IMG/VR virus record: IMGVR_UViG_3300034004_000010
Coordinates: 1 to 58,481 of that record
From: a virus
Length of the DNA: 58,481 nucleotides
Strand: one strand, 5' to 3'
The translations under genes and the position numbers were made by a program. Below, one piece after another: positions 13,836-22,286 of this stretch. Position 1 is the first letter of the stretch, and each line of letters begins with the position of its first letter. The notes under the pieces were generated by a model. The model was not told the origin of the DNA. It did no database searches and was given only the letters and a program-made list of their open reading frames with translations.

Positions 13836-14986
13836 GCCTCGCCTGCGTCTCCGGCTGCACCCAGCACCGCCAGCACCTCACCGGCTGCCCCTGCGCCGAC
13901 CCCCAGCACCAACACGGGTTCAACCCTGTCGACTGGGAAGCCGAGAACCGCCTCTTCGACGGCGACATCCCGGTCCATGAAGCCCCCGGCTGCGAAGAAT
14001 GCCCCCGCTGCGACGGCTGCCTCCCACGCCTCGCCGCCAGCCACCTCGACGTCTGCGACTCCTGCGAACGCGCCACCACCACCGCCCTCAACGAACTCCC
14101 CGACCTCTGGGTAGACCTCGCCGAACGCCCCCGCCTCGCAGGCGTCTCAAAAGCCCCCACCACCGAAGGCGACCCCGCGTCACCCGCCAACGACGACCAA
14201 ATCGCCGAACGCTCCGTCATCAAGTCCATCCTCGTCACCTGGTGCAAGGTGCTCGAGGAAGACCACAGCATCACCGTCCCCCACGAGACCGTCGTCGCCG
14301 CCACCAGCCGCACACTCGCCGCCTGGCACTCCGACCAAGCCCGCCACGCCCGCGAAGCCGCCAACCTCCTCGACATGCCCACCACCGGCCCCCTCCACCG
14401 AGACGCCGACGGCGCGGTCGCCATGCGCAAACAAGCCGCCCAAGCAGCCGACAACGCCAGAGCCGTCCGCGACGACCGCGAAACCGGCCGCGACATCCTC
14501 CGCGCCCTCTGCGAACACCTCCACCGCCACAACACCACCCTCCTCACCAGCCCCCACGCCAAGAAGTACGTCTCCGACCTCCGAGACGCCCGCCACGACG
14601 CCCGCGGCAAGGCCTACCCCACAAGCCCCGAACGCCTCACCGTCCCCTGCCCCCAATGCGGAGGCCGCAACAAAGCCCGCCTCGACACCGACGGCGACAT
14701 CACCTGCCGCCAATGCGGAGCCCGAGGAGACGCCCGCTGGTGGGGAGCGAACGCCGAACACGAACCCATGACCCTCACCGACCTCCGCGCCTACCTCGCC
14801 ACCGAAGGCCTCTACCCCACACCCAGACAGCTCCGCTCATGGGCCGACAAGGGCAAACTCGAAACCACCCGCCCAGGACGCGGCCCAGACGGCAAGATGC
14901 AAGACCGCACCTTCGACCCCCTCAAAAGCCTCCACGTCGTCGCCGAACTCCTCGCCCACAAGCGACACGAACGCAGAGTCGCTTGA
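13832..14986 (+). CDS. Multi-zinc-ribbon protein with MerR-like C-terminus
   Basis: A 384-aa protein. The N-terminal 80 residues contain many Cys (CGCTQH-type start, CEECPRCDGC, CDSC); the middle is helical and Ala-rich. A clear zinc ribbon (CPQCGGRNKA ... CRQCGARGDA) lies at about residues 270-300, and the last 70 residues resemble a MerR/excisionase-like helix-turn-helix (TDLRAYLATEGLYPTPRQL then RSWADKGKL). Similar zinc-ribbon plus HTH proteins close the early operon in other actinophages, so I infer a DNA-binding regulator, perhaps of late transcription, but this is unproven. Confidence 0.6.
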   Translation: MSLACVSGCTQHRQHLTGCPCADPQHQHGFNPVDWEAENRLFDGDIPVHEAPGCEECPRCDGCLPRLAASHLDVCDSCERATTTALNELPDLWVDLAERPRLAGVSKAPTTEGDPASPANDDQIAERSVIKSILVTWCKVLEEDHSITVPHETVVAATSRTLAAWHSDQARHAREAANLLDMPTTGPLHRDADGAVAMRKQAAQAADNARAVRDDRETGRDILRALCEHLHRHNTTLLTSPHAKKYVSDLRDARHDARGKAYPTSPERLTVPCPQCGGRNKARLDTDGDITCRQCGARGDARWWGANAEHEPMTLTDLRAYLATEGLYPTPRQLRSWADKGKLETTRPGRGPDGKMQDRTFDPLKSLHVVAELLAHKRHERRVA

Positions 14987-15343
14987 CGCCAACCCGCGTT
15001 CATGTGACCATGCCATTCAGTGGGGCACAGTTGTCCCCTGAGGCAGGTCGAGCGTCACGCTCCCGCTCCCACATGCGCCCCCGCTGGTCCCGTCGGGGCA
15101 GGGACAAACCGCCGGCATAGTCACCACGCCATCAGCGGCAGACGGACTGAGAGAGCCCTGAGCTAACGGGACACACCCACGAACACCCGCAGCGGCGTCC
15201 ACCTCGCGCTAGCCAACCACCGCGCCCTCTCGGGGAGCGCAACACCACTGGGCGAGCGATGCGACGCACTGCGGGGTAGCACCCAGGGGGTACCGCAACA
15301 GCCAGTCCCCCACAGATAGCCCCCTGTTCTGGGAGGTACCCCC
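14987..15343. other. Largest non-coding gap; candidate cos/late-control region
   Basis: No convincing gene in 357 bp. It contains a TTGACG -35-like element at 14983-14988, a GAGCG-tca-CGCTC hairpin near 15049-15061, nested dyads around 15078-15106 (GCCCC/GGGGC and GTCCC/GGGAC) and a long hairpin at 15286-15343. It lies between the early operon and the HNH-terminase genes. In HK97-like phages that use an HNH protein with the terminase, cos lies near here, so this is the best packaging-site candidate. Confidence 0.45.
15286..15343 (+). promoter_or_regulatory. Hairpin overlapping the ribosome site of the first late gene
   Basis: GGGGGTACC (15286-15294) pairs perfectly with GGTACCCCC (15335-15343), whose last base abuts the ATG at 15344. 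Inner arms AACAG (15297-15301) and CTGTT (15324-15328) add 5 bp. The Shine-Dalgarno GGGAGG (15331-15336) overlaps the base of the right arm, so folding would hinder initiation. Confidence 0.5.
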
Positions 15344-15571
15344 ATGGCAGACACCAAGCCAGGGGATGGCAACGCCCAGAACCTCAAGGCCTACTGGACC
15401 AAGGGCCAGGGCCTAGCCAAGTGGGCCACCCACGCACACCCCTGGACAGCCCTGTACAACCACCTGCGCCAGCACATGCCAGACGAGATGGCCAAGCGTG
15501 TCGCCAGTGAGTGGTACCACCTCGTGCTAGGCCACTGGCCAGGCGAACGCAACGGCAAGGGCAAGGGCTGA
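15344..15571 (+). CDS. Small conserved-type actinophage protein (75 aa)
   Basis: Begins the late region. The pattern LKAYWTKGQGLAKWATHAHP ... YNHL(R) ... YHLVLGHWPGERN resembles a small protein that many actinophages carry close to their structural genes and that has no assigned role. Basic C-terminus. Placed one base before the HNH gene and translated from the hairpin-controlled start. Confidence 0.6.
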   Translation: MADTKPGDGNAQNLKAYWTKGQGLAKWATHAHPWTALYNHLRQHMPDEMAKRVASEWYHLVLGHWPGERNGKGKG

Positions 15572-15572
15572 C

Positions 15573-15875
15573 ATGCCTGCCTGGCAGGGCAGCACCAGAC
15601 GCTCTCGTCTCCCCACTGACTGGCCCACGCGTATCCAGCCCGCCGTGCTGAGGCGTGACCGCTACACGTGCCAGCTCCAGTACGACGACTGCTGCATCGG
15701 CAAGGCGACACAGGCTGACCACATCAAGGCCGGCGACGACCACTCGATGAGCAACCTGCAAGCGGTGTGTGTCCCGTGTCATGCACGCAAGAGCGCACTC
15801 GAGGGCGCTGCAGCCAGGGCAGCCAAGCGCGCCGACCTCAAGCGCACACCCGAAGCGCACCCAGGCATCAGGTAG
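15573..15875 (+). CDS. HNH endonuclease (packaging-associated type)
   Basis: A 100-aa protein with the HNH signature: paired Cys (CQLQYDDCC), the catalytic ADHI, an Asn in SNLQAV and CVPCHARKS. HNH proteins next to terminase genes are needed for cos cleavage in HK97-like phages. Its position fits that role better than a homing function. Confidence 0.8.
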   Translation: MPAWQGSTRRSRLPTDWPTRIQPAVLRRDRYTCQLQYDDCCIGKATQADHIKAGDDHSMSNLQAVCVPCHARKSALEGAAARAAKRADLKRTPEAHPGIR

Positions 15876-15962
15876 GGCCACCATCCCCTCCCGCCCCTCC
15901 TCGCCCAGCACCGGCTCGTTCTGGCCCTGAGGCTGGCTGCAGTCCTGGGGGTTTCGTGTCGG

Positions 15963-15992
15963 AGACGCATCGCGGTGAGCGTCTAGTAATAT
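15963..15992 (+). promoter_or_regulatory. Possible promoter/operator of the second HNH gene
   Basis: The most AT-rich patch in the area, TAATAT at 15987-15992, is 7 bp before the GTG at 16000, fitting a -10 for a leaderless transcript. An inverted repeat AGACGC/GCGTCT (15963-15968 and 15979-15984) lies at the -35 side. No good -35 hexamer, so confidence is limited. Confidence 0.35.
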
Positions 15993-15999
15993 TCCGCCT

Positions 16000-16737
16000 G
16001 TGACCTGCGCCGTTTGCTCTGAGCCCCTCCCGCCTTACTTGGGCAGGGGGCGCCCGCGGACCGTCTGCTCGCGTCGATGCCACAACTGGCGACAGACCCA
16101 CGGCGATCGGCGCCCGTCGTGGCTAGATGCCCGGACGTGCGAGTACTGCGGCAGCGCCATCAGCGATCCCGACATCAGGGTTCGGTTCTGCTCGCTCCGA
16201 TGTCGCACCCGCAATGGGATCGGCAGCTCAGTCGGCAAGACCAAGACGTGCCGGTACTGCGATGCGGAGTTCACCGTCGAGCGGCACAGTCGCCAGATCT
16301 ACTGTTCTGTGAGCTGCCGAGCTAAGTACAACGGGCAGTTCGGCTCCGCTTCCGGCCTCAGGCGCCACGCCGAACGCCGGGGTGCTTCGCGGGGCGAGAG
16401 GTTCACCATGCTCGACCTCGCCAAGAGGGACGGCTGGGTGTGCGCCCTCTGTATCGGCCCGATCGACTGGCGGATCAGAGGCGACCGATACCTCGAGCCC
16501 ACCGTCGACCACGTCGTCCCCCTGTCGAAGGGTGGCGAGCACAGCTTGGCCAACGCACAGTTGGCCCACTGGACGTGCAACGCGGCGAAGCGCAACTCCA
16601 CGGACGTCATCACGATGTCCGTTCCCGCCAAGGGAGTCTCGAAGAGGGAGATACGCAGATGGCCGGGAAGGGTCCAGCCCCCAAGCCGAGCAGCCGGCGA
16701 GTCCGCACCAACGGTGACACGATCCCCTCGCGGGTGA
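16000..16737 (+). CDS. HNH endonuclease with tandem zinc fingers
   Basis: A 245-aa protein with three N-terminal CxxC ... C-x3-C modules (CAVC...CSRRC, CEYCG...CSLRC, CRYCD...CSVSC) and a C-terminal HNH nuclease core (CALC, VDHVVPLSKGG, an Asn in ANAQL, HWTCNAAKR). It has its own upstream gap and possible promoter, its 3' end overlaps the small terminase gene by 79 bp, and its codon use looks less extreme than its neighbours. These traits suggest an inserted homing-type or moron nuclease. Confidence 0.75.
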   Translation: MTCAVCSEPLPPYLGRGRPRTVCSRRCHNWRQTHGDRRPSWLDARTCEYCGSAISDPDIRVRFCSLRCRTRNGIGSSVGKTKTCRYCDAEFTVERHSRQIYCSVSCRAKYNGQFGSASGLRRHAERRGASRGERFTMLDLAKRDGWVCALCIGPIDWRIRGDRYLEPTVDHVVPLSKGGEHSLANAQLAHWTCNAAKRNSTDVITMSVPAKGVSKREIRRWPGRVQPPSRAAGESAPTVTRSPRG

Positions 16738-17123
16738 TCGAGAACTGGCAGGCCGACCGCAAGGAACTGCCCAACGACCTCCTCCCTGACGGTGAGGTGT
16801 GGCACCCGGCCACCGTCCGCTGGTGGCAGCGCTGGCTCATGTCGCCTCTGAGCGAGAAGTGGACCGAGGTCGACTGGTCCGAGCTCGAGGCGTGCGCGGT
16901 GCTCCATCAGGAGTTCATGAAGAAGCGCACCTTCACGCTGGCGTCGGAGATCCGGCTGCGCGTGGCCAAATTCGGCGCAACCCCTGAGGACCGGGCAAGA
17001 CTTCGCATCGTCTTCGCTGACGCTGACGAGAAGGACGCCAAGCGCCCTGCTGCTGGATCGGCTAGCCGTGAGCGCTTCGGCGACCTCCGCATCCTTCCTG
17101 GGGCTGGCGCGGCGGGCTCCTGA
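16659..17123 (+). CDS. terS: Terminase small subunit
   Basis: 154-aa DNA-recognition subunit of the packaging motor, assigned from its position directly before the large subunit (TGATG overlap) and a composition typical of P27-like/actinophage small terminases: Gly/Pro/Lys start (MAGKGPAPKPSSRR), helical body with PATVRWWQRWLMSPLS, acidic C-terminal segment. The ATG at 16659 has AGAGGGAG upstream. The overlap with the HNH gene in another frame is 79 bp. Confidence 0.75.
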   Translation: MAGKGPAPKPSSRRVRTNGDTIPSRVIENWQADRKELPNDLLPDGEVWHPATVRWWQRWLMSPLSEKWTEVDWSELEACAVLHQEFMKKRTFTLASEIRLRVAKFGATPEDRARLRIVFADADEKDAKRPAAGSASRERFGDLRILPGAGAAGS

Positions 17124-18724
17124 TGCCCTGGAAGCCCTCGCGTCCCGGTGAGATCCCGACGCTCGGCTGGGGCGTGCTGGACTGGATGAGCGAGGTTCTC
17201 GCCGCTCCTGACCGCTCGGACTACGAGCCGTTCGTCCCGACGCGCGACCAAGCCGGCTTCGTCTTGCGGCTGTACCAGCTCGATCCGCGGACTGGTCGTC
17301 GGGTTCACCGACGCGCCGTGTACTCGCGCCCGAAGGGTTCCGGAAAGAGCCCGTTCTTGGCGGCGATCGTCCTGGCCGAGTGCTTGGCCGAGGTGGTCCC
17401 GGATGGCTGGGATGCGTACGGGCAGCCCGTAGCGCGCCCGTGGAGCGATCTGCGGACGCCGTGGGGCCAGGTGATGGCCGTGTCCGAAGACCAGACGCGT
17501 AACGCTTGGGCGCCACTGCTCGAGATGCTCCGCAACGGTCCGGCGTGTGACATCTACCCGAATCTCGATCCGATGGACACCTTCGTGGCGCTCCCGGCGG
17601 GTCGCATCGAGGCAGTGACGGCGTCGGCGACCTCGCGAGAGGGCAACCGGCCGATCATCTGCCTACTGGACCAGACCGAGTCATGGTCCCCCTCGAACGG
17701 CGGCGTGCGACTGGCTGCCGTGGCTCGACGGAACCTCGGCAAGACCAACGGGGTCAGCGTCGAGGCCCCGAACGCCTATGTCCCCGGCTCGGGGTCGGTG
17801 GCGCAGTCCTCCGCGGAGTACGCGGCGCTCATCACGGCGGGCAAGGCCAAGGACGAAGGCCTGTTGTACGACCACCGTGAGGCGCCAGCCGGAACCCGCC
17901 TCGACGACCGCGACAGTCTCCTGGCGGGGCTGCAGGTCGCCTACGGAGATTCGGCGGCGGTCAACGGCGGATGGGTCGACCTTGACCGCATCGTGGCGGA
18001 GATCTGGGACCCGGCGACGGACCCGCAAGACGCGCGCCAGTATTACTTGAACCAGATCACGCACGCGTCGGACTCTTGGCTGTCTCAGCCGGAGTGGGCA
18101 GCATGCGCGGACGCAACGCGGCACCTGGCCGACCGGGAGCTCGTGACCCTCGGCTTCGACGGTTCGGTGCGTGATGACGCTTCGGCGTTGGTCGCGTGCC
18201 GTGTCGCTGACGGGCATCTCGAGGTGCTCGGCGTGTGGGAGCCGCGGGGCGCCAAGGACGACGCGCAGGTGGACCGCGAGGCGGTCGACGCGGCGGTTGA
18301 GGCTGCATTCGGGCGGTTCGACGTGGCCGGCATGTACTGCGACCCGGCGCTGTGGCAGGACTACGTGGACCGGTGGACGCAGAAGTATGGCGCCAAAGTC
18401 CGACAGAAGGCGTCGGCGAACCGACCGCTGGAGTGGTGGACGAACCGGCCGACGGCGATGGCTGCGGCTCTGGAGCGGTTCCACACGGCGGTCCTGGGTG
18501 GCCAGTTGTCGCATGACGGCGACTCGCTGCTGACGTCGCACGTGCTGAACGCGCGCCGGCGGGAGTCCCGGTCGGGTCTGCTGATCGGGAAAGAACACCC
18601 AAAATCGGCGCGAAAGATCGACGCGGCGATGGCTGCCGTCCTGGCGTATGAATGCCGTAGCGATGCCGTGGCCTCGGGCGTGACAGCCGCCCGCCGTAAG
18701 ACGGCCCCGAAGCGAATCATGTGA
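17123..18724 (+). CDS. terL: Terminase large subunit
   Basis: 533-aa packaging ATPase/nuclease. The N-terminal ATPase carries Walker A SRPKGSGKS (about residues 68-76) and a Walker B region IICLLDQTESW (about 177-187, with Asp-Gln-Thr-Glu instead of Asp-Glu). The C-terminal RNase-H-like nuclease has FDGSVRDDAS (first acidic pair) and a YCDPALW motif, with a third acidic residue likely in KIDAAMA. This is the actinophage HK97-like terminase type. Its ATG overlaps the terS stop. Confidence 0.93.
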   Translation: MPWKPSRPGEIPTLGWGVLDWMSEVLAAPDRSDYEPFVPTRDQAGFVLRLYQLDPRTGRRVHRRAVYSRPKGSGKSPFLAAIVLAECLAEVVPDGWDAYGQPVARPWSDLRTPWGQVMAVSEDQTRNAWAPLLEMLRNGPACDIYPNLDPMDTFVALPAGRIEAVTASATSREGNRPIICLLDQTESWSPSNGGVRLAAVARRNLGKTNGVSVEAPNAYVPGSGSVAQSSAEYAALITAGKAKDEGLLYDHREAPAGTRLDDRDSLLAGLQVAYGDSAAVNGGWVDLDRIVAEIWDPATDPQDARQYYLNQITHASDSWLSQPEWAACADATRHLADRELVTLGFDGSVRDDASALVACRVADGHLEVLGVWEPRGAKDDAQVDREAVDAAVEAAFGRFDVAGMYCDPALWQDYVDRWTQKYGAKVRQKASANRPLEWWTNRPTAMAAALERFHTAVLGGQLSHDGDSLLTSHVLNARRRESRSGLLIGKEHPKSARKIDAAMAAVLAYECRSDAVASGVTAARRKTAPKRIM

Positions 18725-18745
18725 CCCCGGAGGGGTGGTGGCGTC

Positions 18746-20299
18746 GTGCCGATCGACACGGAGACGCCACGGTCCCCGGGGTGGTGGCTGGTGCAGCTCG
18801 AGAAGCGGCTGTCGGCTCGCCGGATGGGCGAGGCGGTGCCGGGGGTGTCGTCGCCGGCGGGGCGTCTGGCGGCGCCGGATCCGCAGTCTGCGGCTCGGGC
18901 GTGGCAGTCGACGCGGTACCGAGGCGTGCGGCCGGGCCTGGACCTGTTGAACGACTACCTACGCGGCGAGCCGCCGCTGCCGTACGCGTCGGATTCGTGG
19001 CGCGAGGCGATGTTGCCGTTCATCCGGCAGGCGCGGACGAACCTTGCCGACCTGAGTGTGTCGTCGGTGCTGGATCGTGCGATCCCGTTGGGGTGGGCCA
19101 CTGCGGCGCAGGACGACCGCGACGGCGACGAGGCCGCGGCGCGGGTGGCGCTGGTCAACGATTTCGCGAACGTGGTCCCGGAGACGCTGGAGTACGCCCT
19201 GTCGATGGGCGACGGCTACATGCTGGTGGGGCCGCTGGAGGGCCGTGAGGTCCCGCTGGTGACGGCGGAGGACCCGCGCGAGGTCATCACGGCGCATGAC
19301 TCGGCAACGGGCCGCGTGATCGCGGCGCTGAAGCTGTACCAGGACGAGTGGACCGAGAAGCGCCGGGCGCACGTGTACCTGCCGGGCGGCTTGGTGTTCG
19401 TGTTCGCTCAGACGGGCACGTCGCCGGCGAAGTGGGAGCTCGACAACGAGGCGTCGGGGCGCATCGAGGGGCTGGCGGGTACGGATCTGGTGCCGGTGGT
19501 GCGGTTCAAGAACCGCCGCGGTGTCGGGGAGTACGAGCCGCACCTGGATCTGCTGGACCGGATCGACGACACGGTGTTCCAGCGGATCGCGATCGCCAAG
19601 TATCAGGCGTTCCGTCAGCGGGCCGGGATCGGCCTGCCGGACGAGGACGAGGACGGCAACGAGATCGACTACAGCACGATCTTCACGGCGGACCCGGGGG
19701 CGTGGTTCAAGCTCCCTGAGGGTTCGTCGATGTGGGAGTCGGGCGTGGTCGACCTCACGGGCGTCCGCATGGCCATCAAGGACGACATCATCGCGTTCGC
19801 CGCGGTGACGAAGACTCCATTGCACTACCTGACCCCGGATGCTGCCGCTGGCAGCGCTGAGGGCGCGTCGATGATGCGTGAGGGTCTGGTGTACCGCGTG
19901 GAGGACCGGCGTCGCCGGTTCGAGGGGCCCCTGGCGCAGGTGATGGGCATGTGCTTCCGGTTGATGGGTGACGAGTCGCGGGCGGATGCGCTGGCGATCC
20001 GGACTCTCTGGCAGCCGGCGGAGCGATTCTCGCTGTCGGAGAAGGCGTCGGCTGCGGCGCAGGCGTTGACGACGCTGCCGCAGGAGCAGATCTGGACGGA
20101 CGTGTGGCAGTACACGCCGTCGGATCTGCCTCGGTTGCGGGCGGCGAAGGCCGAGGACCTGCTGTACGCGCCACTGGAGGCCACCCCGACCGGTCCAGCG
20201 GCTGCTGGGCGGGCTCCCGTGGCGTCTGCGAGCGGTCAGCCGAACGTCCCGGCGTCTTCGGGCGCGGGCCAGGGTGCGACGCCTCAGACGGGCGCGTAG
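18746..20299 (+). CDS. Portal protein
   Basis: 517-aa SPP1 gp6-like portal that forms the dodecameric DNA channel at one capsid vertex. Supporting features: GTRYRG-type N-terminal clip region, the long central region with DPREVITAHDS and the HVYLPGG segment, the stem/crown helices (VTKTPLHYLTP, GASMMREGLVYRVEDRRRRF) and a disordered Ala/Gly/Gln-rich tail. Sits between terminase and MuF-like protein in canonical order. Confidence 0.9.
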   Translation: MPIDTETPRSPGWWLVQLEKRLSARRMGEAVPGVSSPAGRLAAPDPQSAARAWQSTRYRGVRPGLDLLNDYLRGEPPLPYASDSWREAMLPFIRQARTNLADLSVSSVLDRAIPLGWATAAQDDRDGDEAAARVALVNDFANVVPETLEYALSMGDGYMLVGPLEGREVPLVTAEDPREVITAHDSATGRVIAALKLYQDEWTEKRRAHVYLPGGLVFVFAQTGTSPAKWELDNEASGRIEGLAGTDLVPVVRFKNRRGVGEYEPHLDLLDRIDDTVFQRIAIAKYQAFRQRAGIGLPDEDEDGNEIDYSTIFTADPGAWFKLPEGSSMWESGVVDLTGVRMAIKDDIIAFAAVTKTPLHYLTPDAAAGSAEGASMMREGLVYRVEDRRRRFEGPLAQVMGMCFRLMGDESRADALAIRTLWQPAERFSLSEKASAAAQALTTLPQEQIWTDVWQYTPSDLPRLRAAKAEDLLYAPLEATPTGPAAAGRAPVASASGQPNVPASSGAGQGATPQTGA

Positions 20300-20302
20300 C
20301 GC

Positions 20303-21133
20303 GTGGCCGACCAGCGGCGCGTCCTGGCCCTCGTCGACCGGCAGGCAGCGACCCGGGAACGCCTCTCGACCAACCTCGTCGGCCTCTTGGCGCGGCTGTG
20401 GGCGTCGCTGACGCCTCAGCAGCGGTACGACGACGCTCAGGTGGCGGCGTTCGCGGCGCGGGCCGCGGCGCTGTCCAAGGGCGCCAGGACCGCCGCCAGC
20501 GGCGCCCAGGAGGCGTACCTGCGGCAGATCCTCGCCCTCCTCGGCACCCAACCGGGGCGGGGGCTGAAGGTCGCCATCGCGGACGCCCCGCGTGGTGTTG
20601 ACCCCGTGGCGCAGTACACGCGGCCCGTCGAAGAGTTCCGGCGGCTGCGGGTCGCGGGGCTGGACGAGTTCGAGGCGAACGAGCGGGCGCAGCGCCGGCT
20701 GCAACTCATCGGCGACACGGACGTGTCGCTGGCGATCCGGGACACGTCCGCGCAGGTGCTCGCCTCAGCGGACAAAGTGACGGGTTGGCGCCGCGTGGTG
20801 CACCCGGAGCTCGCCAAGGGCGGCACCTGTGGGCTGTGCATAGTCGCCAGCGACCGCGTGTACAAGCGCGGCGACCTGATGCCGCTGCACGCCCGCTGCA
20901 ACTGCGCCGTCGTCCCGATCGTGAAGGGCCAGACCGACCCCGGCGCGGCCCTGAACAGGGACAGCCTCAAGACGCTCTACGAAGCCGCCGGGTCCACGAA
21001 GGCCGCCGACCTCGCCAAGACCCGCTACGTGGTCAGGACGCATGGCGAACTCGGGCCGGTCCTGGCCGTCGAGGGCGACCACCACCGTGGCCCCGTTGAG
21101 GTCGAGCGCGACACCGAACGCGCCGCCTCCTAG
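20303..21133 (+). CDS. MuF-like head morphogenesis/minor capsid protein
   Basis: 276-aa protein with the typical C-terminal pattern GTCGLCIVASDRVYKRGDLM ... PLHARCNC (about 170-205), found in MuF/minor capsid proteins of HK97-like actinophages that follow the portal. N-terminal half helical. A GTG at 20303 follows the portal by three bases. Possibly an internal head protein ejected with DNA. Confidence 0.8.
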   Translation: MADQRRVLALVDRQAATRERLSTNLVGLLARLWASLTPQQRYDDAQVAAFAARAAALSKGARTAASGAQEAYLRQILALLGTQPGRGLKVAIADAPRGVDPVAQYTRPVEEFRRLRVAGLDEFEANERAQRRLQLIGDTDVSLAIRDTSAQVLASADKVTGWRRVVHPELAKGGTCGLCIVASDRVYKRGDLMPLHARCNCAVVPIVKGQTDPGAALNRDSLKTLYEAAGSTKAADLAKTRYVVRTHGELGPVLAVEGDHHRGPVEVERDTERAAS

Positions 21134-21138
21134 AACCC

Positions 21139-21162
21139 CCGGAGCCCCGTTACGGGGCCCGG
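21139..21162 (+). terminator. Hairpin between MuF-like and scaffold genes
   Basis: GCCCCG-tta-CGGGGC (21144-21158) with flanking CCGG arms gives about 10 bp of stem. Located 6 bp after the stop at 21133, it may reduce read-through or stabilise mRNA ends. Confidence 0.5.
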
Positions 21163-21200
21163 AAGCACCCACGCCCACACCCGCCAAGGGAGCCCTACGC

Positions 21201-21791
21201 ATGCCCGAGAACACCCCCGACGTCCCCACCGAGGAGCCGCAGGTCGAGGGCGCCACGCCCGACACCGACGACGGCCCTAAGGACTGGGAAGCCGAGGCAT
21301 CCCGCTGGAAGTCTCTCGCCCGCAAGCACGAGGAACGCGCCAAGGCCAACAGGGTCGCCGCCGACCGGCTCGAGCAACTCGAGAAGGAGCGGATGACCGC
21401 CGAGGAGCGGACCCGCGTCGAAGCATTCGAGGGTGGCCGCGCCGCCGAGCGCACTGCTCTCACCGAGCGACTGGTCGCCGCCGAGTTCAAGGCCGCCGCT
21501 GCCATCGCCGGCAAGGACGTCAGCACCGTCACGGGCCTCCTCGAGGACCTCAACGTGGCCAAGTTCCTCACCGCAGAAGGCGACGTCGACACGGAGCGCA
21601 TCACGGCCCGCGTCTCGGCGCTGCCGGTGGCGGCCCCCGCCTCAACCGAGCCTGCCGCGCCCCGGATCCCGGACCTCGGTCAGGGTCGCCGCGCCCCGGC
21701 GCCGGTGAACGCGGCCGAGGAGATGGCGCGGGCACAGCTCGAGCGGTTCAAGCCCCCGCAGGGCGTCTCGTGGGGCCAGCAGCAGCAGTAA
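21201..21791 (+). CDS. Capsid scaffolding protein
   Basis: 196-aa acidic, heptad-rich protein: disordered acidic N-terminus (TPDTDDGPKDWEAEASRW), long coiled coil (about 28-80), Ala/Pro linker and a Gln-rich end. This composition and the position before decoration and capsid genes identify a scaffold (DUF4355-like). Starts at ATG 21201 with AAGGGAG upstream. Confidence 0.8.
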   Translation: MPENTPDVPTEEPQVEGATPDTDDGPKDWEAEASRWKSLARKHEERAKANRVAADRLEQLEKERMTAEERTRVEAFEGGRAAERTALTERLVAAEFKAAAAIAGKDVSTVTGLLEDLNVAKFLTAEGDVDTERITARVSALPVAAPASTEPAAPRIPDLGQGRRAPAPVNAAEEMARAQLERFKPPQGVSWGQQQQ

Positions 21792-21841
21792 CCAGACCGC
21801 ATCGCGGTCAGCGGTAGTCAACCCAGGAAGGAATGACCTCC

Positions 21842-22261
21842 ATGACCGAGATTGCGGTCACCAGCACCAGCTACACCACGGGCGACCGCTCGTGGCTCCT
21901 GTTCGAGGCCGACGGCCAGCCCGGCCCCGTGTCCCGCCGAACCGCCGAGATCGACTTCTCGCTGTTCACGAGCGGCACCCACTACCCGAACGGCCACCTG
22001 CGCTCGGGTCAGCTCGTCGGGAAGGTCACGGCGACGGGTCGCCTGGGCCCGTACACGTCGGGCGCCTCCAACGGCACCCAGACGGCGGTCGGGCTGCTCT
22101 ACAACGACGTCCCGGTCCCCACGGGCGCCCCGGCCGCGTCGAAGGTCAACACGGTGTACGTGGCGTCGTTCGCTGCAGTGTCCGAGTCCCGCCTGCCGGC
22201 GAACAGCGGTGTCGACTCGACCGCCAAGACCGCCCTCAAGCTCATCGACTTCCAGGCCTGA
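21842..22261 (+). CDS. Head decoration protein
   Basis: 139-aa beta-rich protein of the lambda gpD-like size class, placed between scaffold and capsid as in other lambda-gpE-type phages. Segments such as DRSWLLFEADGQPGPVSRRT and a G-x-LVGKVTATGRLGPY strand pattern fit head decoration (HDPD/gpD-like) trimers. ATG 21842 was chosen because the GGAAGG site is 10 bp away but only about 1 bp from the alternative ATG at 21833. Confidence 0.75.
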   Translation: MTEIAVTSTSYTTGDRSWLLFEADGQPGPVSRRTAEIDFSLFTSGTHYPNGHLRSGQLVGKVTATGRLGPYTSGASNGTQTAVGLLYNDVPVPTGAPAASKVNTVYVASFAAVSESRLPANSGVDSTAKTALKLIDFQA

Positions 22262-22286
22262 GGGCCGGACAGGAGACTGATCACAC

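Noticed and set aside
18959-20704. A 581-codon minus-strand frame opposite portal and MuF genes
   Set aside because: Composition is that of a frame shadow (Arg-, Leu-, His-rich), it crosses two well-supported structural genes and has no recognisable motif.
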